The notes below the pieces were generated by a model that did no database searches, was not told the DNA's origin, and saw only the letters and a list, made by a program, of their open reading frames with translations. This document shows, in pieces, positions 42,457 to 50,375 of a stretch of 64,000 bases of DNA. How positions within the stretch are numbered: the first letter of the stretch is position 1; every line of letters begins with the position of its first letter. This stretch comes from VAZQ01 sp035293945. GTDB taxonomy: Bacteria > Pseudomonadota > Alphaproteobacteria > Rhizobiales > Xanthobacteraceae. The position numbers and the translations under genes were made by a program. The stretch is taken from the NCBI GenBank assembly GCA_035293945.1, contig DATGLV010000028.1, positions 124,001-188,000 of the forward strand, read 5' to 3'.

Positions 42457-43458
42457 ATGCGCCCGAACACGCCCTCGCACTTTGCCCCTCTGCTCGGGCT
42501 CGTCGTTCTGCTGGCGCTCAACCTTGCCGGACCCACCCGAGCCGCCGAGCCGATGCCGCTGCGGATCAACAGCTTTCCCAACGCCAAGGCGTTGCCGCTG
42601 CAGGTCGGCATCGAGAAGGGCTTCTTTGCGCGCCGGGGCCTCAAGGTCGAGCTCGAGCTCACCGAGAGCTCGAAAGCGCAACGTGACGGACTCGCGGCCG
42701 GCAAGTTCCAGATCGCGCAAAGCGCCATCGACAATGCAGTCGCCATGATCGAGGGCGCCAAACAGGATATCGTCATCCTGTCCGGCGGCGACAGCGGCAT
42801 GAACGAGTTCTTCGTCCAGGCGGGCATCAATTCGTTCGCCGATCTGCGCGGGCACGTGGTCCTGGTGGATGCCCCCGACACCGCCTACGCGCTGCAGGTG
42901 AAGAAGCTGTTGGCACAGCACGGCGTCGGCGCCGCCGATTACACCGCCAAGCCGGTCGGCGCCGGCGTCTACCGCTTCAAGGCGATGGTTGAGGACAAGA
43001 ACAACGCCGCCGCGATCCTCAATCTGCCGTTCACCGTGCAGGCCGCGGAGGCCGGAATGAAGAGCCTCGGGCGCACCGTCGACCTGCTCGGGCCGTATCA
43101 GGCGGCCGGCGCGTTCGCACGGCGGGATTGGGCCGAGCAGAACCGCGGCACGGTCGAACGCTATCTCGCCGCCTATGTGGAATCGTTGCGCTGGCTGCGC
43201 GACCCGGCCAACCGCGCCGAGACTGTCGCCCTCCTGGCGCGCGAGCAGAAGCTCGCGCCGGAGACCGCGGCCCGCACCTATGAGCAGCTCGTCGATCCAG
43301 GCTTCGGTTTCACCCCGGATGCGAAATTCGACATGCAAGGTTTCCGCAACGTGATGGAGCTGCGGGCAGAAGTTCAAGGCAAGCCCGCGGTCGCGCCGGA
43401 ACGCTATCTCGATTTCAGCTATTACGACCAGGCGATGCGGCTGGTTGGGCAGGACTAG
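42457..43458 (+). CDS. ABC-type substrate-binding protein (NMT1/SsuA-like)
   Basis: A 333-residue periplasmic binding protein of the NMT1/THI5-like group that serves ABC transporters for thiamine precursors, sulfonates or nitrogenous compounds. There is a signal peptide (LLGLVVLLALNLAGPTRAA), then PLQVGIEKGFFARRGLKVELELTESS, AAGKFQIAQSAIDNAVAMI and INSFADLRGHVVLVDAPDTAY. No ATPase or permease gene is adjacent. Start ATG 42457 has GGGAAAGA upstream. It is divergent from the HbpS-amine oxidase operon and convergent with a Bug gene (9 bases apart). Confidence 0.87.
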   Translation: MRPNTPSHFAPLLGLVVLLALNLAGPTRAAEPMPLRINSFPNAKALPLQVGIEKGFFARRGLKVELELTESSKAQRDGLAAGKFQIAQSAIDNAVAMIEGAKQDIVILSGGDSGMNEFFVQAGINSFADLRGHVVLVDAPDTAYALQVKKLLAQHGVGAADYTAKPVGAGVYRFKAMVEDKNNAAAILNLPFTVQAAEAGMKSLGRTVDLLGPYQAAGAFARRDWAEQNRGTVERYLAAYVESLRWLRDPANRAETVALLAREQKLAPETAARTYEQLVDPGFGFTPDAKFDMQGFRNVMELRAEVQGKPAVAPERYLDFSYYDQAMRLVGQD

Positions 43459-43467
43459 GCCGCCGGC

Positions 43468-44535
43468 TCATTCGACCGCGCCGGGCCTGAAGCCTTTGGC
43501 AGGCTGCGCCGACTTGATCTGAATCGCCTGCGCGACCTCAGCCAATATCTCAGACGGCGTTGCCAGCATCTCTCCGACCAGCTTTTGCATGTCCTCGCCG
43601 GTCGTCGCCGCGATGTCGAGATTCTGCCGCTGTGCTTCATCGAGGAACTGCGGATCCGCCATAGCGGCATCGAAGGCGCGTCGCAGGGCCTTGACGCGCT
43701 CGGACGGCACGTCTGCATTGGTGACGATCGGCCGCGCCACCACGACCGCCTTGGAGATGAAGTCAAAGACCGCCTGCTGCTGCGCATTGGCGGCGAGGTC
43801 GCGCAGAAGCGGGACCTCCTCGTAGCCCGGGAATTTGCGCAAGCCTGCCTGGATCAGAAAATTGTATTTCGCGGTCACCTCGGCTTTGCTGGCCCCGAGC
43901 ACTTGCGGATTGCTGGTGCTGCGGCCTTCGACTTCCCCCCGCTCGAGCGCGAGCGTCATATCGGGCCCGCTCGGATAGCCGTAGATCACCTTGAACCGGG
44001 TCCCCAACATGTTGTTGTAGACGGCAGCGAGCTGGGTCATGATCGATCCGGCGCCGGTCGCCGCAACCGGCGTTTCGCGCGTGCGGGCGTCTTGCAACGT
44101 CTTGGTCGGCGAAGATTTGGCGGTGTAGAAGAACTCGTTCGTCTCGCTCATATTGCCGATCCAATTGAGCGTCCGCAGATCCACTTTGATGGTGCGGTCG
44201 AGGCCCAGCGCCTGATCCATTGGGAACGACTGCGTGATCATGGTGATGACCGTGCCGTCGCGCGGGGCTACATTGGCCACATAATTGAGCGCCACCAGGC
44301 CTCCGCCGCCCGGCATATTGATCGGCAGAATGCTCGGATTTCCCGGCAGGAAGCGCACGAGGTGACGCGCGAGCAAACGGGAATAGACGTCGTAATTTCC
44401 ACCCGGCGCCGCCCGGATGTAGATCTTGATCTGCTTGCCGCGATAGAAATCCTCGACCGGGTCGGCGGCAGCCGTGGAGGTTGCGAGCACGAGGCTCACT
44501 ATTTGAACGGCGAACGTGCCCAGCCTCGGCATCAT
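43468..44535 (-). CDS. Bug/TctC-family periplasmic binding protein
   Basis: A 355-residue protein with signal peptide (FAVQIVSLVLATSTAAAD) and the Bug pattern DFYRGKQIKIYIRAAPGGNYDVYSRLLARHLVRFLPGNPSILPINMPGGGGLVALNYV. Later VAATGAGSIMTQLAAVYNNMLGTRFKVIYGYPSGPDMTLALERGEVEG completes the ligand pocket. It lies 16 bases after the VOC gene on the same strand, so the two probably form an operon. No TctAB genes nearby. Ligand unknown. Confidence 0.88.
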   Translation of the reverse strand: MMPRLGTFAVQIVSLVLATSTAAADPVEDFYRGKQIKIYIRAAPGGNYDVYSRLLARHLVRFLPGNPSILPINMPGGGGLVALNYVANVAPRDGTVITMITQSFPMDQALGLDRTIKVDLRTLNWIGNMSETNEFFYTAKSSPTKTLQDARTRETPVAATGAGSIMTQLAAVYNNMLGTRFKVIYGYPSGPDMTLALERGEVEGRSTSNPQVLGASKAEVTAKYNFLIQAGLRKFPGYEEVPLLRDLAANAQQQAVFDFISKAVVVARPIVTNADVPSERVKALRRAFDAAMADPQFLDEAQRQNLDIAATTGEDMQKLVGEMLATPSEILAEVAQAIQIKSAQPAKGFRPGAVE

Positions 44536-44551
44536 TTGATTCGACCCTGCG

Positions 44552-45355
44552 TCAGGCCGCGCCGGCTTTCACCCACTTGTCGGTGTCGACCTCCCATCCG
44601 CGTTGAGACAGGTCGCAGCCGTTTCCCTCCGGATCACGCATGCGGATCTCCGATTGCGTACGATGGGCCGGGCGTGCCTTGAAGGTCGCGCCGGCGGTCC
44701 CGACCTGCTCCGCCATTGCTTTCGAATCGCGCACCAGGAAACCGAAATGGGCGATGCCGAAGCGCGCCTCGTGTCCGACTTCGTCGCTGTAGAAGGTTTG
44801 GATCGCCACATTGGTGTGGCCGTCGCCCACGTGCTTGTTGCGATAGCCGGGGCGCTTCATGGATTCCCGATGCGCCTCGAACAATTCGCGGAAGCCGAAC
44901 ACCTCGCGGTAGAACGCGAGCACCAGCTCGGTGTCGAGCGCGTTGAGCGCGATGTGGGCGATGCGCGGCACGCGGGTTTGCGCGCCGGCTAGTCCGAAAC
45001 GACGCTGGGAGAGCGTCACCGGATTGCACTCCGGATCGTGGATGCGAACCTCGCCGTGCTGCAAGTCGCCATTCTCGGCGATGATGACGCCGCGCGAATT
45101 GAACGCGCGATAGCGCGCGATGGTCTCATCCACGCTGTCGACCGCGACCCCCAGATGGTGCAGGCCCCGCTCCATACGCGGCTCGTGCAACTGTGTACGC
45201 TCCTTGAAAAATGTGATGTTGAAGCCGCCGTCGGTCAGGGTGACATCTCCTTGCGCGGTGCGGCCAAGCTCGTCGAGACCGAAGGAGTTCCGATAAAAGC
45301 CCGCGAGCTCGAGCGGCTCTGCGCATAGCAAAGCGAGATAGCTTATTCGCGACAT
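44552..45355 (-). CDS. Two-domain VOC-family protein (extradiol dioxygenase-like)
   Basis: A 267-residue protein made of two vicinal-oxygen-chelate domains. The first runs from ISYLALLCAEPLELAGFYRNSFGLDELG to DPECNPVTLSQR; the second from RIAHIALNALDTELVLAFYREVFGFRELFE to DPEGNGCDLSQRGW. Possible metal residues are H66 (GLHHLGV) and E108 (DPE) in the first half, and H134 (HIAL), H210 (IAHFGF) and E254 (DPEGN) in the second. Members include class I extradiol dioxygenases and glyoxalase-like proteins; the exact reaction is uncertain. The downstream Bug gene suggests co-regulation with uptake. Confidence 0.83.
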   Translation of the reverse strand: MSRISYLALLCAEPLELAGFYRNSFGLDELGRTAQGDVTLTDGGFNITFFKERTQLHEPRMERGLHHLGVAVDSVDETIARYRAFNSRGVIIAENGDLQHGEVRIHDPECNPVTLSQRRFGLAGAQTRVPRIAHIALNALDTELVLAFYREVFGFRELFEAHRESMKRPGYRNKHVGDGHTNVAIQTFYSDEVGHEARFGIAHFGFLVRDSKAMAEQVGTAGATFKARPAHRTQSEIRMRDPEGNGCDLSQRGWEVDTDKWVKAGAA

Positions 45356-45438
45356 GGTCGGCTCTGCTCCAATGATGGCGAGCGGTAGACGGCCGCAATG
45401 TGGCCTTCAGGCTATGCCGTCGGTCAAGCCGCCGGTGC

Positions 45439-45467
45439 TTGACACGGCAAGGCGAAGGACCTATTTC
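45439..45467 (+). promoter_or_regulatory. groESL promoter
   Basis: TTGACA at 45439-45444 and TATTTC at 45462-45467 are separated by 17 bases, a near-consensus housekeeping sigma-70-type promoter. The CIRCE element begins 12 bases after the -10 box, where a repressor would block transcription. A heat-shock sigma-32 site was not recognised. Confidence 0.75.
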
Positions 45468-45478
45468 CGCCGCGGCAC

Positions 45479-45505
45479 TTAGCACTGTCGGGCCGAGAGT
45501 GCCAG
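45479..45505. promoter_or_regulatory. CIRCE element (HrcA operator)
   Basis: TTAGCACTG (45479-45487), nine-base spacer, GAGTGCCAG (45497-45505). This matches the CIRCE consensus TTAGCACTC-N9-GAGTGCTAA at 15 of 18 arm positions. HrcA binds this site to repress groESL until heat shock. It lies 55 bases before the groES start. Confidence 0.88.
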
Positions 45506-45559
45506 AAGCCCAATCGAGATTTTCAACCGCACCTGCGCTCCAGCGCCGACGAGGAACCC

Positions 45560-45856
45560 ATGGCCAAGACGAGCTTCCGCCCCCTGCATGACCGCGTAGT
45601 CGTGCAGCGCATTGACGCCGAGGAAAAAACCAAAGGCGGCATCATCATTCCGGACACCGCCAAGGAAAAGCCGCAGGAAGGCAAAGTGGTGGCCGTAGGC
45701 CCCGGCGGTCGAGACGAAGCCGGCCAGCTGATCAAGCCGGACGTGAAGGTCGGCGATCGCGTGCTGTTCGGCAAGTGGTCGGGCACCGAGGTCAAGATCG
45801 AGGGCGAAGACCTCCTGATCATGAAGGAATCGGACATCATGGGGGTTATCGCCTGA
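45560..45856 (+). CDS. groES: Co-chaperonin GroES (Hsp10)
   Basis: A 98-residue co-chaperonin that caps GroEL as a heptamer. The sequence has RPLHDRVVVQRIDAEEKTKGGIIIPDTAKEKPQEG, including the mobile loop (residues about 17-33), and the C-terminal KVGDRVLFGKWSGTEVKIEGEDLLIMKESDIMGVI. Start ATG at 45560 has GAGGAA upstream. It is the first gene of the groESL operon, 116 bases before groEL, under the promoter and CIRCE at 45439-45505. Confidence 0.97.
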   Translation: MAKTSFRPLHDRVVVQRIDAEEKTKGGIIIPDTAKEKPQEGKVVAVGPGGRDEAGQLIKPDVKVGDRVLFGKWSGTEVKIEGEDLLIMKESDIMGVIA

Positions 45857-45972
45857 GCGGGCGAGCTTCGCGCCCGTCGGCCGTGAATGTGCTTGCGCCC
45901 GGCCTCGGCGCCTGATCGCAGGAATCTCGAACCCGCCGGGCTCGATCGCCAGAACAAACGGAGTAGAGCGAA

Positions 45973-47604
45973 ATGGCTGCAAAAGACGTGAAATTCTCTT
46001 CCGAAGCGCGCGACCGCATGCTGCGTGGCGTAGACGTTCTCGCCAACGCGGTGCGGGTGACCCTCGGCCCCAAGGGGCGCAATGTCGTCATCGAGAAGAG
46101 CTTCGGGGCCCCGCGCATCACCAAGGACGGGGTGACGGTCGCCAAAGAGATCGAACTCGAGGACAAGTTCGAGAACATGGGCGCCCAGATGGTGCGCGAG
46201 GTGGCGCAGAAGACCAACGACCAGGCTGGTGACGGCACCACCACCGCAACGGTGCTGGCACAGGCGATCGTGCGCGAAGGTGCCAAGTCGGTTGCGGCCG
46301 GCATGAACCCGATGGACTTGAAGCGCGGCATCGACATCGCAGTCACCGCCGTGGTGAAAGACATAGAGAAGCGCGCCAAGAAGGTCGGCTCCTCCGCCGA
46401 GATCGCTCAGGTTGGCACGATCTCGTCGAACGGCGACGCCAAGATCGGCAAGATGATCTCCGAGGCCATGCAGAAGGTCGGCAACGAGGGCGTCATCACG
46501 GTCGAGGAAGCCAAGGCGCTGGAGACCAATGTCGAGATCGTCGAGGGAATGCAGTTCGATCGCGGCTACCTTTCTCCCTACTTCATCACCAATGCCGAGA
46601 AGATGGTGGCGGAGCTCGAGGATGCTTACGTGCTCTTGCACGAGAAGAAGCTTTCGGGCTTGCAGGCCATGCTGCCGGTGCTGGAGGCGATCGTTCAGTC
46701 CGGCAAGCCGCTGGTGATCGTGGCCGAGGATGTCGAGGGCGAGGCGCTCGCCGCGCTGGTGGTCAACAAGCTGCGCGGCGGCTTGAAGATCGCGGCCGTC
46801 AAGGCGCCGGGCTTCGGTGATCGCCGCAAGGCGATGCTCGAGGACATCGCCATCCTCACCTCCGGACAGCTGATTTCCGAAGATCTCGGCATCAAGCTCG
46901 AGAACGTCACCCTGCAGATGCTCGGCCGCGCCAAGAAGGTCCTGATCGAGAAGGAGAAGACCACGATCGTGGACGGCGCCGGCAAGCGCAAGGACATCGA
47001 AGCACGCATCGCCCAGATCAAGGCGCAGATAGAGGAGACCACCTCCGATTATGATCGCGAGAAGCTGCAGGAGCGGCTGGCGAAGCTCGCCGGCGGCGTC
47101 GCAGTGATCCGGGTGGGCGGCGCGACCGAGGTCGAGGTGAAGGAGAAGAAGGACCGGGTCGAGGATGCGCTCAACGCGACCCGCGCCGCTGTCGAGGAAG
47201 GCATCGTGCCGGGCGGTGGCGTTGCGCTCCTGCGGGCCAAGAAATCGGTCGGCAGGATCAGCAACGCGAATTCGGATGTTCAGGCCGGCATCAACATCGT
47301 GCTCAAGGCGTTGGAATCGCCGATCCGGCAGATCGCGGAGAATTCCGGGGTCGAAGGCTCGCTGGTGGTCGGCAAGATCCTCGAGTCGAAATCGGAGACG
47401 TTCGGCTTCGACGCCCAGCACGAGGAATATGTCGATATGGTCGACAAGGGCATTGTCGATCCCGCCAAGGTCGTGCGCGCGGCCTTGCAGGACGCGGCTT
47501 CGGTCGCCGGCCTCATCGTCACCGCGGAAGCGATGGTCGCCGAATTGCCGAAGGAGAAACCCGCAATGCCGCCGATGCCGGGCGGGGGCGGGATGGATTT
47601 CTGA
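45973..47604 (+). CDS. groEL: Chaperonin GroEL (Hsp60)
   Basis: A 543-residue chaperonin. It has the ATP-binding segments TLGPKGRNVVI (about 30) and QAGDGTTTATVLAQAIV (about 85), with catalytic Asp in GDGTTT and the later apical-domain LVIVAEDVEGEALAALVVNKL. The C-terminus is the expected Gly-Met tail (MPPMPGGGGMDF). Rhizobiales often have several groEL copies with different regulation; this copy is the HrcA/CIRCE-type. A strong hairpin terminator follows at 47639. Confidence 0.97.
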   Translation: MAAKDVKFSSEARDRMLRGVDVLANAVRVTLGPKGRNVVIEKSFGAPRITKDGVTVAKEIELEDKFENMGAQMVREVAQKTNDQAGDGTTTATVLAQAIVREGAKSVAAGMNPMDLKRGIDIAVTAVVKDIEKRAKKVGSSAEIAQVGTISSNGDAKIGKMISEAMQKVGNEGVITVEEAKALETNVEIVEGMQFDRGYLSPYFITNAEKMVAELEDAYVLLHEKKLSGLQAMLPVLEAIVQSGKPLVIVAEDVEGEALAALVVNKLRGGLKIAAVKAPGFGDRRKAMLEDIAILTSGQLISEDLGIKLENVTLQMLGRAKKVLIEKEKTTIVDGAGKRKDIEARIAQIKAQIEETTSDYDREKLQERLAKLAGGVAVIRVGGATEVEVKEKKDRVEDALNATRAAVEEGIVPGGGVALLRAKKSVGRISNANSDVQAGINIVLKALESPIRQIAENSGVEGSLVVGKILESKSETFGFDAQHEEYVDMVDKGIVDPAKVVRAALQDAASVAGLIVTAEAMVAELPKEKPAMPPMPGGGGMDF

Positions 47605-47638
47605 CGCTTTTCGCGTCGCCAAATCCACTATTCTTGGG

Positions 47639-47672
47639 AACGGGGCCGCCGGGTGTGGCCCCGTTTCATTTT
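47639..47672 (+). terminator. Rho-independent terminator of groESL
   Basis: AACGGGGCC (47639-47647) pairs with GGCCCCGTT (47657-47665) around a nine-base loop, followed by TCATTTT. It lies 34 bases after the groEL stop. Confidence 0.85.
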
Positions 47673-47717
47673 GCGATTTCGAGATAAGCCCAGGCGAAAG
47701 CCCAGAAGGCGAGCCGC

Positions 47718-48140
47718 TCAGTTCGAGCTCAGGCGAAAGCGCAGGCTGCGGTCACCCTGCAGCACGAGAAGATCATCTTGCCGGTGCCAGGTCGTAACCT
47801 GCTGCAGAGCCCCGATGAGGTCCTGGTCCGCCTGCATGCGGTCCGCCTCGCATTGCTTGTCTGTTGGCGCGCCCAGGATGATCGTGATGGTATCGGCGGC
47901 GACCACCATCTGCGCCGGCACGGTGTTGCACCAGAGATTGATCGAGGCCTCGCCCTGCGATTCGATCTGCAGGACGGGGACGCGCTTGGAGCCCTTCATG
48001 GGCTTTGCTTCCAGCAAGAACACGCTGTCGTAGGGGAAGCTCTGGTCGACCGCAAAAGCGGGGGAAGCACCCAGCAGCAGACTGACGGTCATCAGCCCAC
48101 CGACTGCACAGCCGGCGCGAAAAATCGCAGAAAGAAGCAT
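47718..48140 (-). CDS. Secreted META-like domain protein
   Basis: A 140-residue exported protein. A signal peptide (LLSAIFRAGCAVGGLMTVSLLLGASPAFA) precedes a domain with FLLEAKPMKGSKRVPVLQIESQGEASINLWCNTVPAQ and a C-terminal TWHRQDDLLVLQGDRSLRFRLS. The final L-x-L-x-G-x-x-x-L-x-F strand pattern resembles the META/HslJ fold; two Cys (near 76 and 100) may pair. ATG 48140 has GGGGGA upstream and is preferred to an upstream in-frame start. No neighbour suggests a function. The domain call is tentative. Confidence 0.68.
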   Translation of the reverse strand: MLLSAIFRAGCAVGGLMTVSLLLGASPAFAVDQSFPYDSVFLLEAKPMKGSKRVPVLQIESQGEASINLWCNTVPAQMVVAADTITIILGAPTDKQCEADRMQADQDLIGALQQVTTWHRQDDLLVLQGDRSLRFRLSSN

Positions 48141-48264
48141 GCAAATCCCCCGGTGGATTGAAGCGCACGCCGACTGTTCAGGCGGTAGTGGCAAGCTGCC
48201 GGATGAATGTGACGGAATTCCGGGGCGCCATCGGGTGGCGCAGCAGCCGGCAGCTCAATAGCAA

Positions 48265-48294
48265 ATGGGCGGCCCTGAACCGAGGGCCGCCCAT
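48265..48294 (-). terminator. Terminator hairpin after the porin gene
   Basis: A perfect 12-bp stem, ATGGGCGGCCCT (48265-48276) with AGGGCCGCCCAT (48283-48294), six-base loop, 28 bases after the porin stop on the minus strand. The downstream T run is weak (TTTGCTATT). Confidence 0.8.
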
Positions 48295-48321
48295 CAGCAG
48301 GGAAGATGAAGTCGAGGAAGG

Positions 48322-49326
48322 CTACTTCAAGTTAGCCAACGTCAAGTCGGAGGACAGCTTGACGACGAACACTTGGCTGCACCAGTTCGAACCCACACCG
48401 GTTGGATTTATCTTGGAGAAATCGTTGCTGAACGCCGCGGTGTGATCGCTGGTGAAGGCGTTGCAATCGGCCTTGCTCAGGTTGGTGCCGTAGTAACGGA
48501 AGTCGAGAGTGAACACCTTCCAGGTGAAGCCGAAGCCGGCGTCCCAGTTGGCGTAACTCGTGTAGGGGACACCGTTCGGGAAGGCAGGCACGCCATAGAA
48601 GGCGTCGGACGTGCCGAGCCACCAATAGCCGCCGTCAGCCGAGGCATAGAAGCCGACATCCGCCGGCAGCGGTGCGCCCGATGGCGCGGTGAACTTGATA
48701 GTACCGGCCGCATAGGTGCCGTCCGCACCCGTGTTGGCGACATTCGGCGAGTAGAACACCTGAGCGCCGATCGACCACTGGTCGCTGATCGTGTAGGTGC
48801 CCTTGCCGTAAATCTCGTAGAAGCTCGCCCAGGCCTTGGCTGCGTTGCCGTTGAACAGCGCACCACCTTGCCAAGTGTCTCCCGCATTGAAGGCGTTGCA
48901 AGCCTCCTGACCGGTCAGACCGGTCGCTGTGCCCGAGCTGAAGCACTGGCCGCCCGGGTAGTAGTACAACCACGCGCCGAAATCGAGGGCGAGCTTGCCG
49001 AAGGTTGGGCGGATACCGCCGTAGAAGTCGACCTCAGCTGCTGCGTGATTGGGAAAGTCGATGCTCTCGCCGGAGAGGCCGAGATAGCCTTGCAGCGAGT
49101 CGGTGAAGTTGTAGCGGGGCTCGAAGTAGACGGCGACCGACGGCTTGTGCGCCGACTGAGTGATGCCGCGGAACATATAGTCCGTCATGATCGCATCGCC
49201 GAAAGCCAAATCCCACGGGCTCGGCGGTGGCGGCGGCGCCTTTACGGCCTTGACCTTCATATCGGCTGCCAACGCCGGCGTCGCCAACGCCGCTGCAGCC
49301 AACAATGCGAACATCAACCTCTTCAT
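48322..49326 (-). CDS. TorF-family putative porin
   Basis: A 334-residue outer-membrane beta-barrel protein. Signal peptide KRLMFALLAAAALATPALAAD; then a short Pro-rich stretch (APPPPPSPW) and the family start AFGDAIMTDYMFRGITQSAHKPSVAVYFEPRYNFTDSLQGYLGLSGESIDF. Alternating hydrophobic strands run to the end (FVVKLSSDLTLANLK). Four Cys (near 128, 138, about 285 and 318) are unusual for porins and could form disulfides. Highly expressed in related species. It is transcribed alone; a long upstream region (49327-49662) precedes it. Confidence 0.88.
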   Translation of the reverse strand: MKRLMFALLAAAALATPALAADMKVKAVKAPPPPPSPWDLAFGDAIMTDYMFRGITQSAHKPSVAVYFEPRYNFTDSLQGYLGLSGESIDFPNHAAAEVDFYGGIRPTFGKLALDFGAWLYYYPGGQCFSSGTATGLTGQEACNAFNAGDTWQGGALFNGNAAKAWASFYEIYGKGTYTISDQWSIGAQVFYSPNVANTGADGTYAAGTIKFTAPSGAPLPADVGFYASADGGYWWLGTSDAFYGVPAFPNGVPYTSYANWDAGFGFTWKVFTLDFRYYGTNLSKADCNAFTSDHTAAFSNDFSKINPTGVGSNWCSQVFVVKLSSDLTLANLK

Positions 49327-49662
49327 CTTCCAGCCCCTTTCGTCAGTGCGAGCCCTTCATTGGGCATCAAGCCCGTCATCAGCGACAACCTATCCCCAAT
49401 GTCTGTCGCGTGACGTTCCTCACGTGAGAACTAACGCCATCTTAAGAAAAAGCGGCAAGCAAAATCGATCGCCAGTTGCCGAATTTTTGTGCGCTTTCAG
49501 AGGTTATAGATCGAAAGAATCTTCGTGTTGCAATTTGAACACAGCCTACCGCGCGGCGGAGCTGCTCTAATCAGTCGGCACAAAGGCCGGTCGATGTTTT
49601 GACCATTCCGTTTGTTTCCGGGCTGCACGATGCCCATCAAGCTTCGGCGGGCTGGCGCAAAT
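49327..49662. other. Upstream region of the porin gene
   Basis: About 336 bases without a credible gene. CTCACGTGAG at 49419-49428 is a perfect 10-bp palindrome about 95 bases before the porin start and could be a regulator site. A long untranslated leader is plausible. I cannot define promoter boxes. Confidence 0.45.
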
Positions 49663-49699
49663 AAAAAACGGCTCCCGCACCTTAGAATTGCGGGAGCCG
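49663..49699 (-). terminator. Strong Rho-independent terminator of the H1-like gene
   Basis: CGGCTCCCGCA (49669-49679) and TGCGGGAGCCG (49689-49699) form a perfect 11-bp stem with a nine-base loop. On the minus strand it is followed by six T residues (49668-49663) and ATTT, a textbook terminator about 120 bases after the H1-like gene. Confidence 0.92.
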
Positions 49700-49818
49700 C
49701 TTGGACGCGTTCCAATCTTCGTCCAATCTTCGCGATGCAACAACGCCGTCGGGCGTCGATCAAGTGGCGGGCCGGACCTTCTGCCGAAGTCCCGGCCGCG
49801 ACCTTCGGCATCAGCGCC

Positions 49819-50307
49819 TCAGGTGCCGCCGTGGCCGCCGCCTTCGTTACCACCGGGCGGACGGCTGGGAGCAGGCGCAGCACCTCCGCCGATCGGCATG
49901 GATGAATGCTGTGCCGGGGCCGCGGGGCTATGCGAGCTAGCCGGCGGTGTGCTCGGCTTTGGCGCCATGGGCGGCGGGGGCGGAGCTGCCGGTCGCGGCG
50001 GAGGCGGTGCCGCCGGCTTGGGGGCGGGGGCAGCCATCGGCTTGGGGGCGGGAGTCGGCTTCGGCGCCGACGGCGCCGCGGGCTTGGGGGCCGGCATTGC
50101 CGCCGGCTTGGCAGCCGGCTTAGCGGCTGCTTTCTTGGCGACCTTCGGCTTCGCCTTTGCCTTGGCGGCTGGTTTCTTTGCGGCGCCCTTCTTGGCTGTT
50201 GCGCGCTTTTTCCTGCTTGCCGCGGCCGCCTTTCTTGTCTTCGTCTTTTTCGCCTTCTTGGCTTTCGCCTTCGACTTTTTGGTCTTCGACTTTGCTTTCT
50301 TCGCCAT
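49819..50307 (-). CDS. Histone H1-like Lys/Ala/Pro-rich protein
   Basis: A 162-residue low-complexity protein. Residues 1-65 are dense in Lys and Ala (AKKAKSKTKKSKAKAKKAKK, then ATAKKGAAKKPAAK) like the C-terminal tail of histone H1 and of bacterial H1-like nucleoid proteins. Residues 65-125 are Pro/Ala/Lys repeats (PAPKPAAP type), and the tail is Gly/Pro-rich. It likely binds DNA or RNA non-specifically. GGGAGGA precedes the ATG and a strong terminator follows, supporting real expression as a single gene. Confidence 0.78.
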   Translation of the reverse strand: MAKKAKSKTKKSKAKAKKAKKTKTRKAAAASRKKRATAKKGAAKKPAAKAKAKPKVAKKAAAKPAAKPAAMPAPKPAAPSAPKPTPAPKPMAAPAPKPAAPPPPRPAAPPPPPMAPKPSTPPASSHSPAAPAQHSSMPIGGGAAPAPSRPPGGNEGGGHGGT

Positions 50308-50375
50308 GATCGTCCTCCCGATCGGTTCGGCTCAGACCTCGGAACGTGACGCGGTGCCGCTGCCTTGGTCCCGGA

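Noticed and set aside
45523..47628. Very long open frame (about 700 codons) on the strand opposite groESL
   Set aside because: It is an antisense shadow of the highly biased groES/groEL codons and has no domain of its own.
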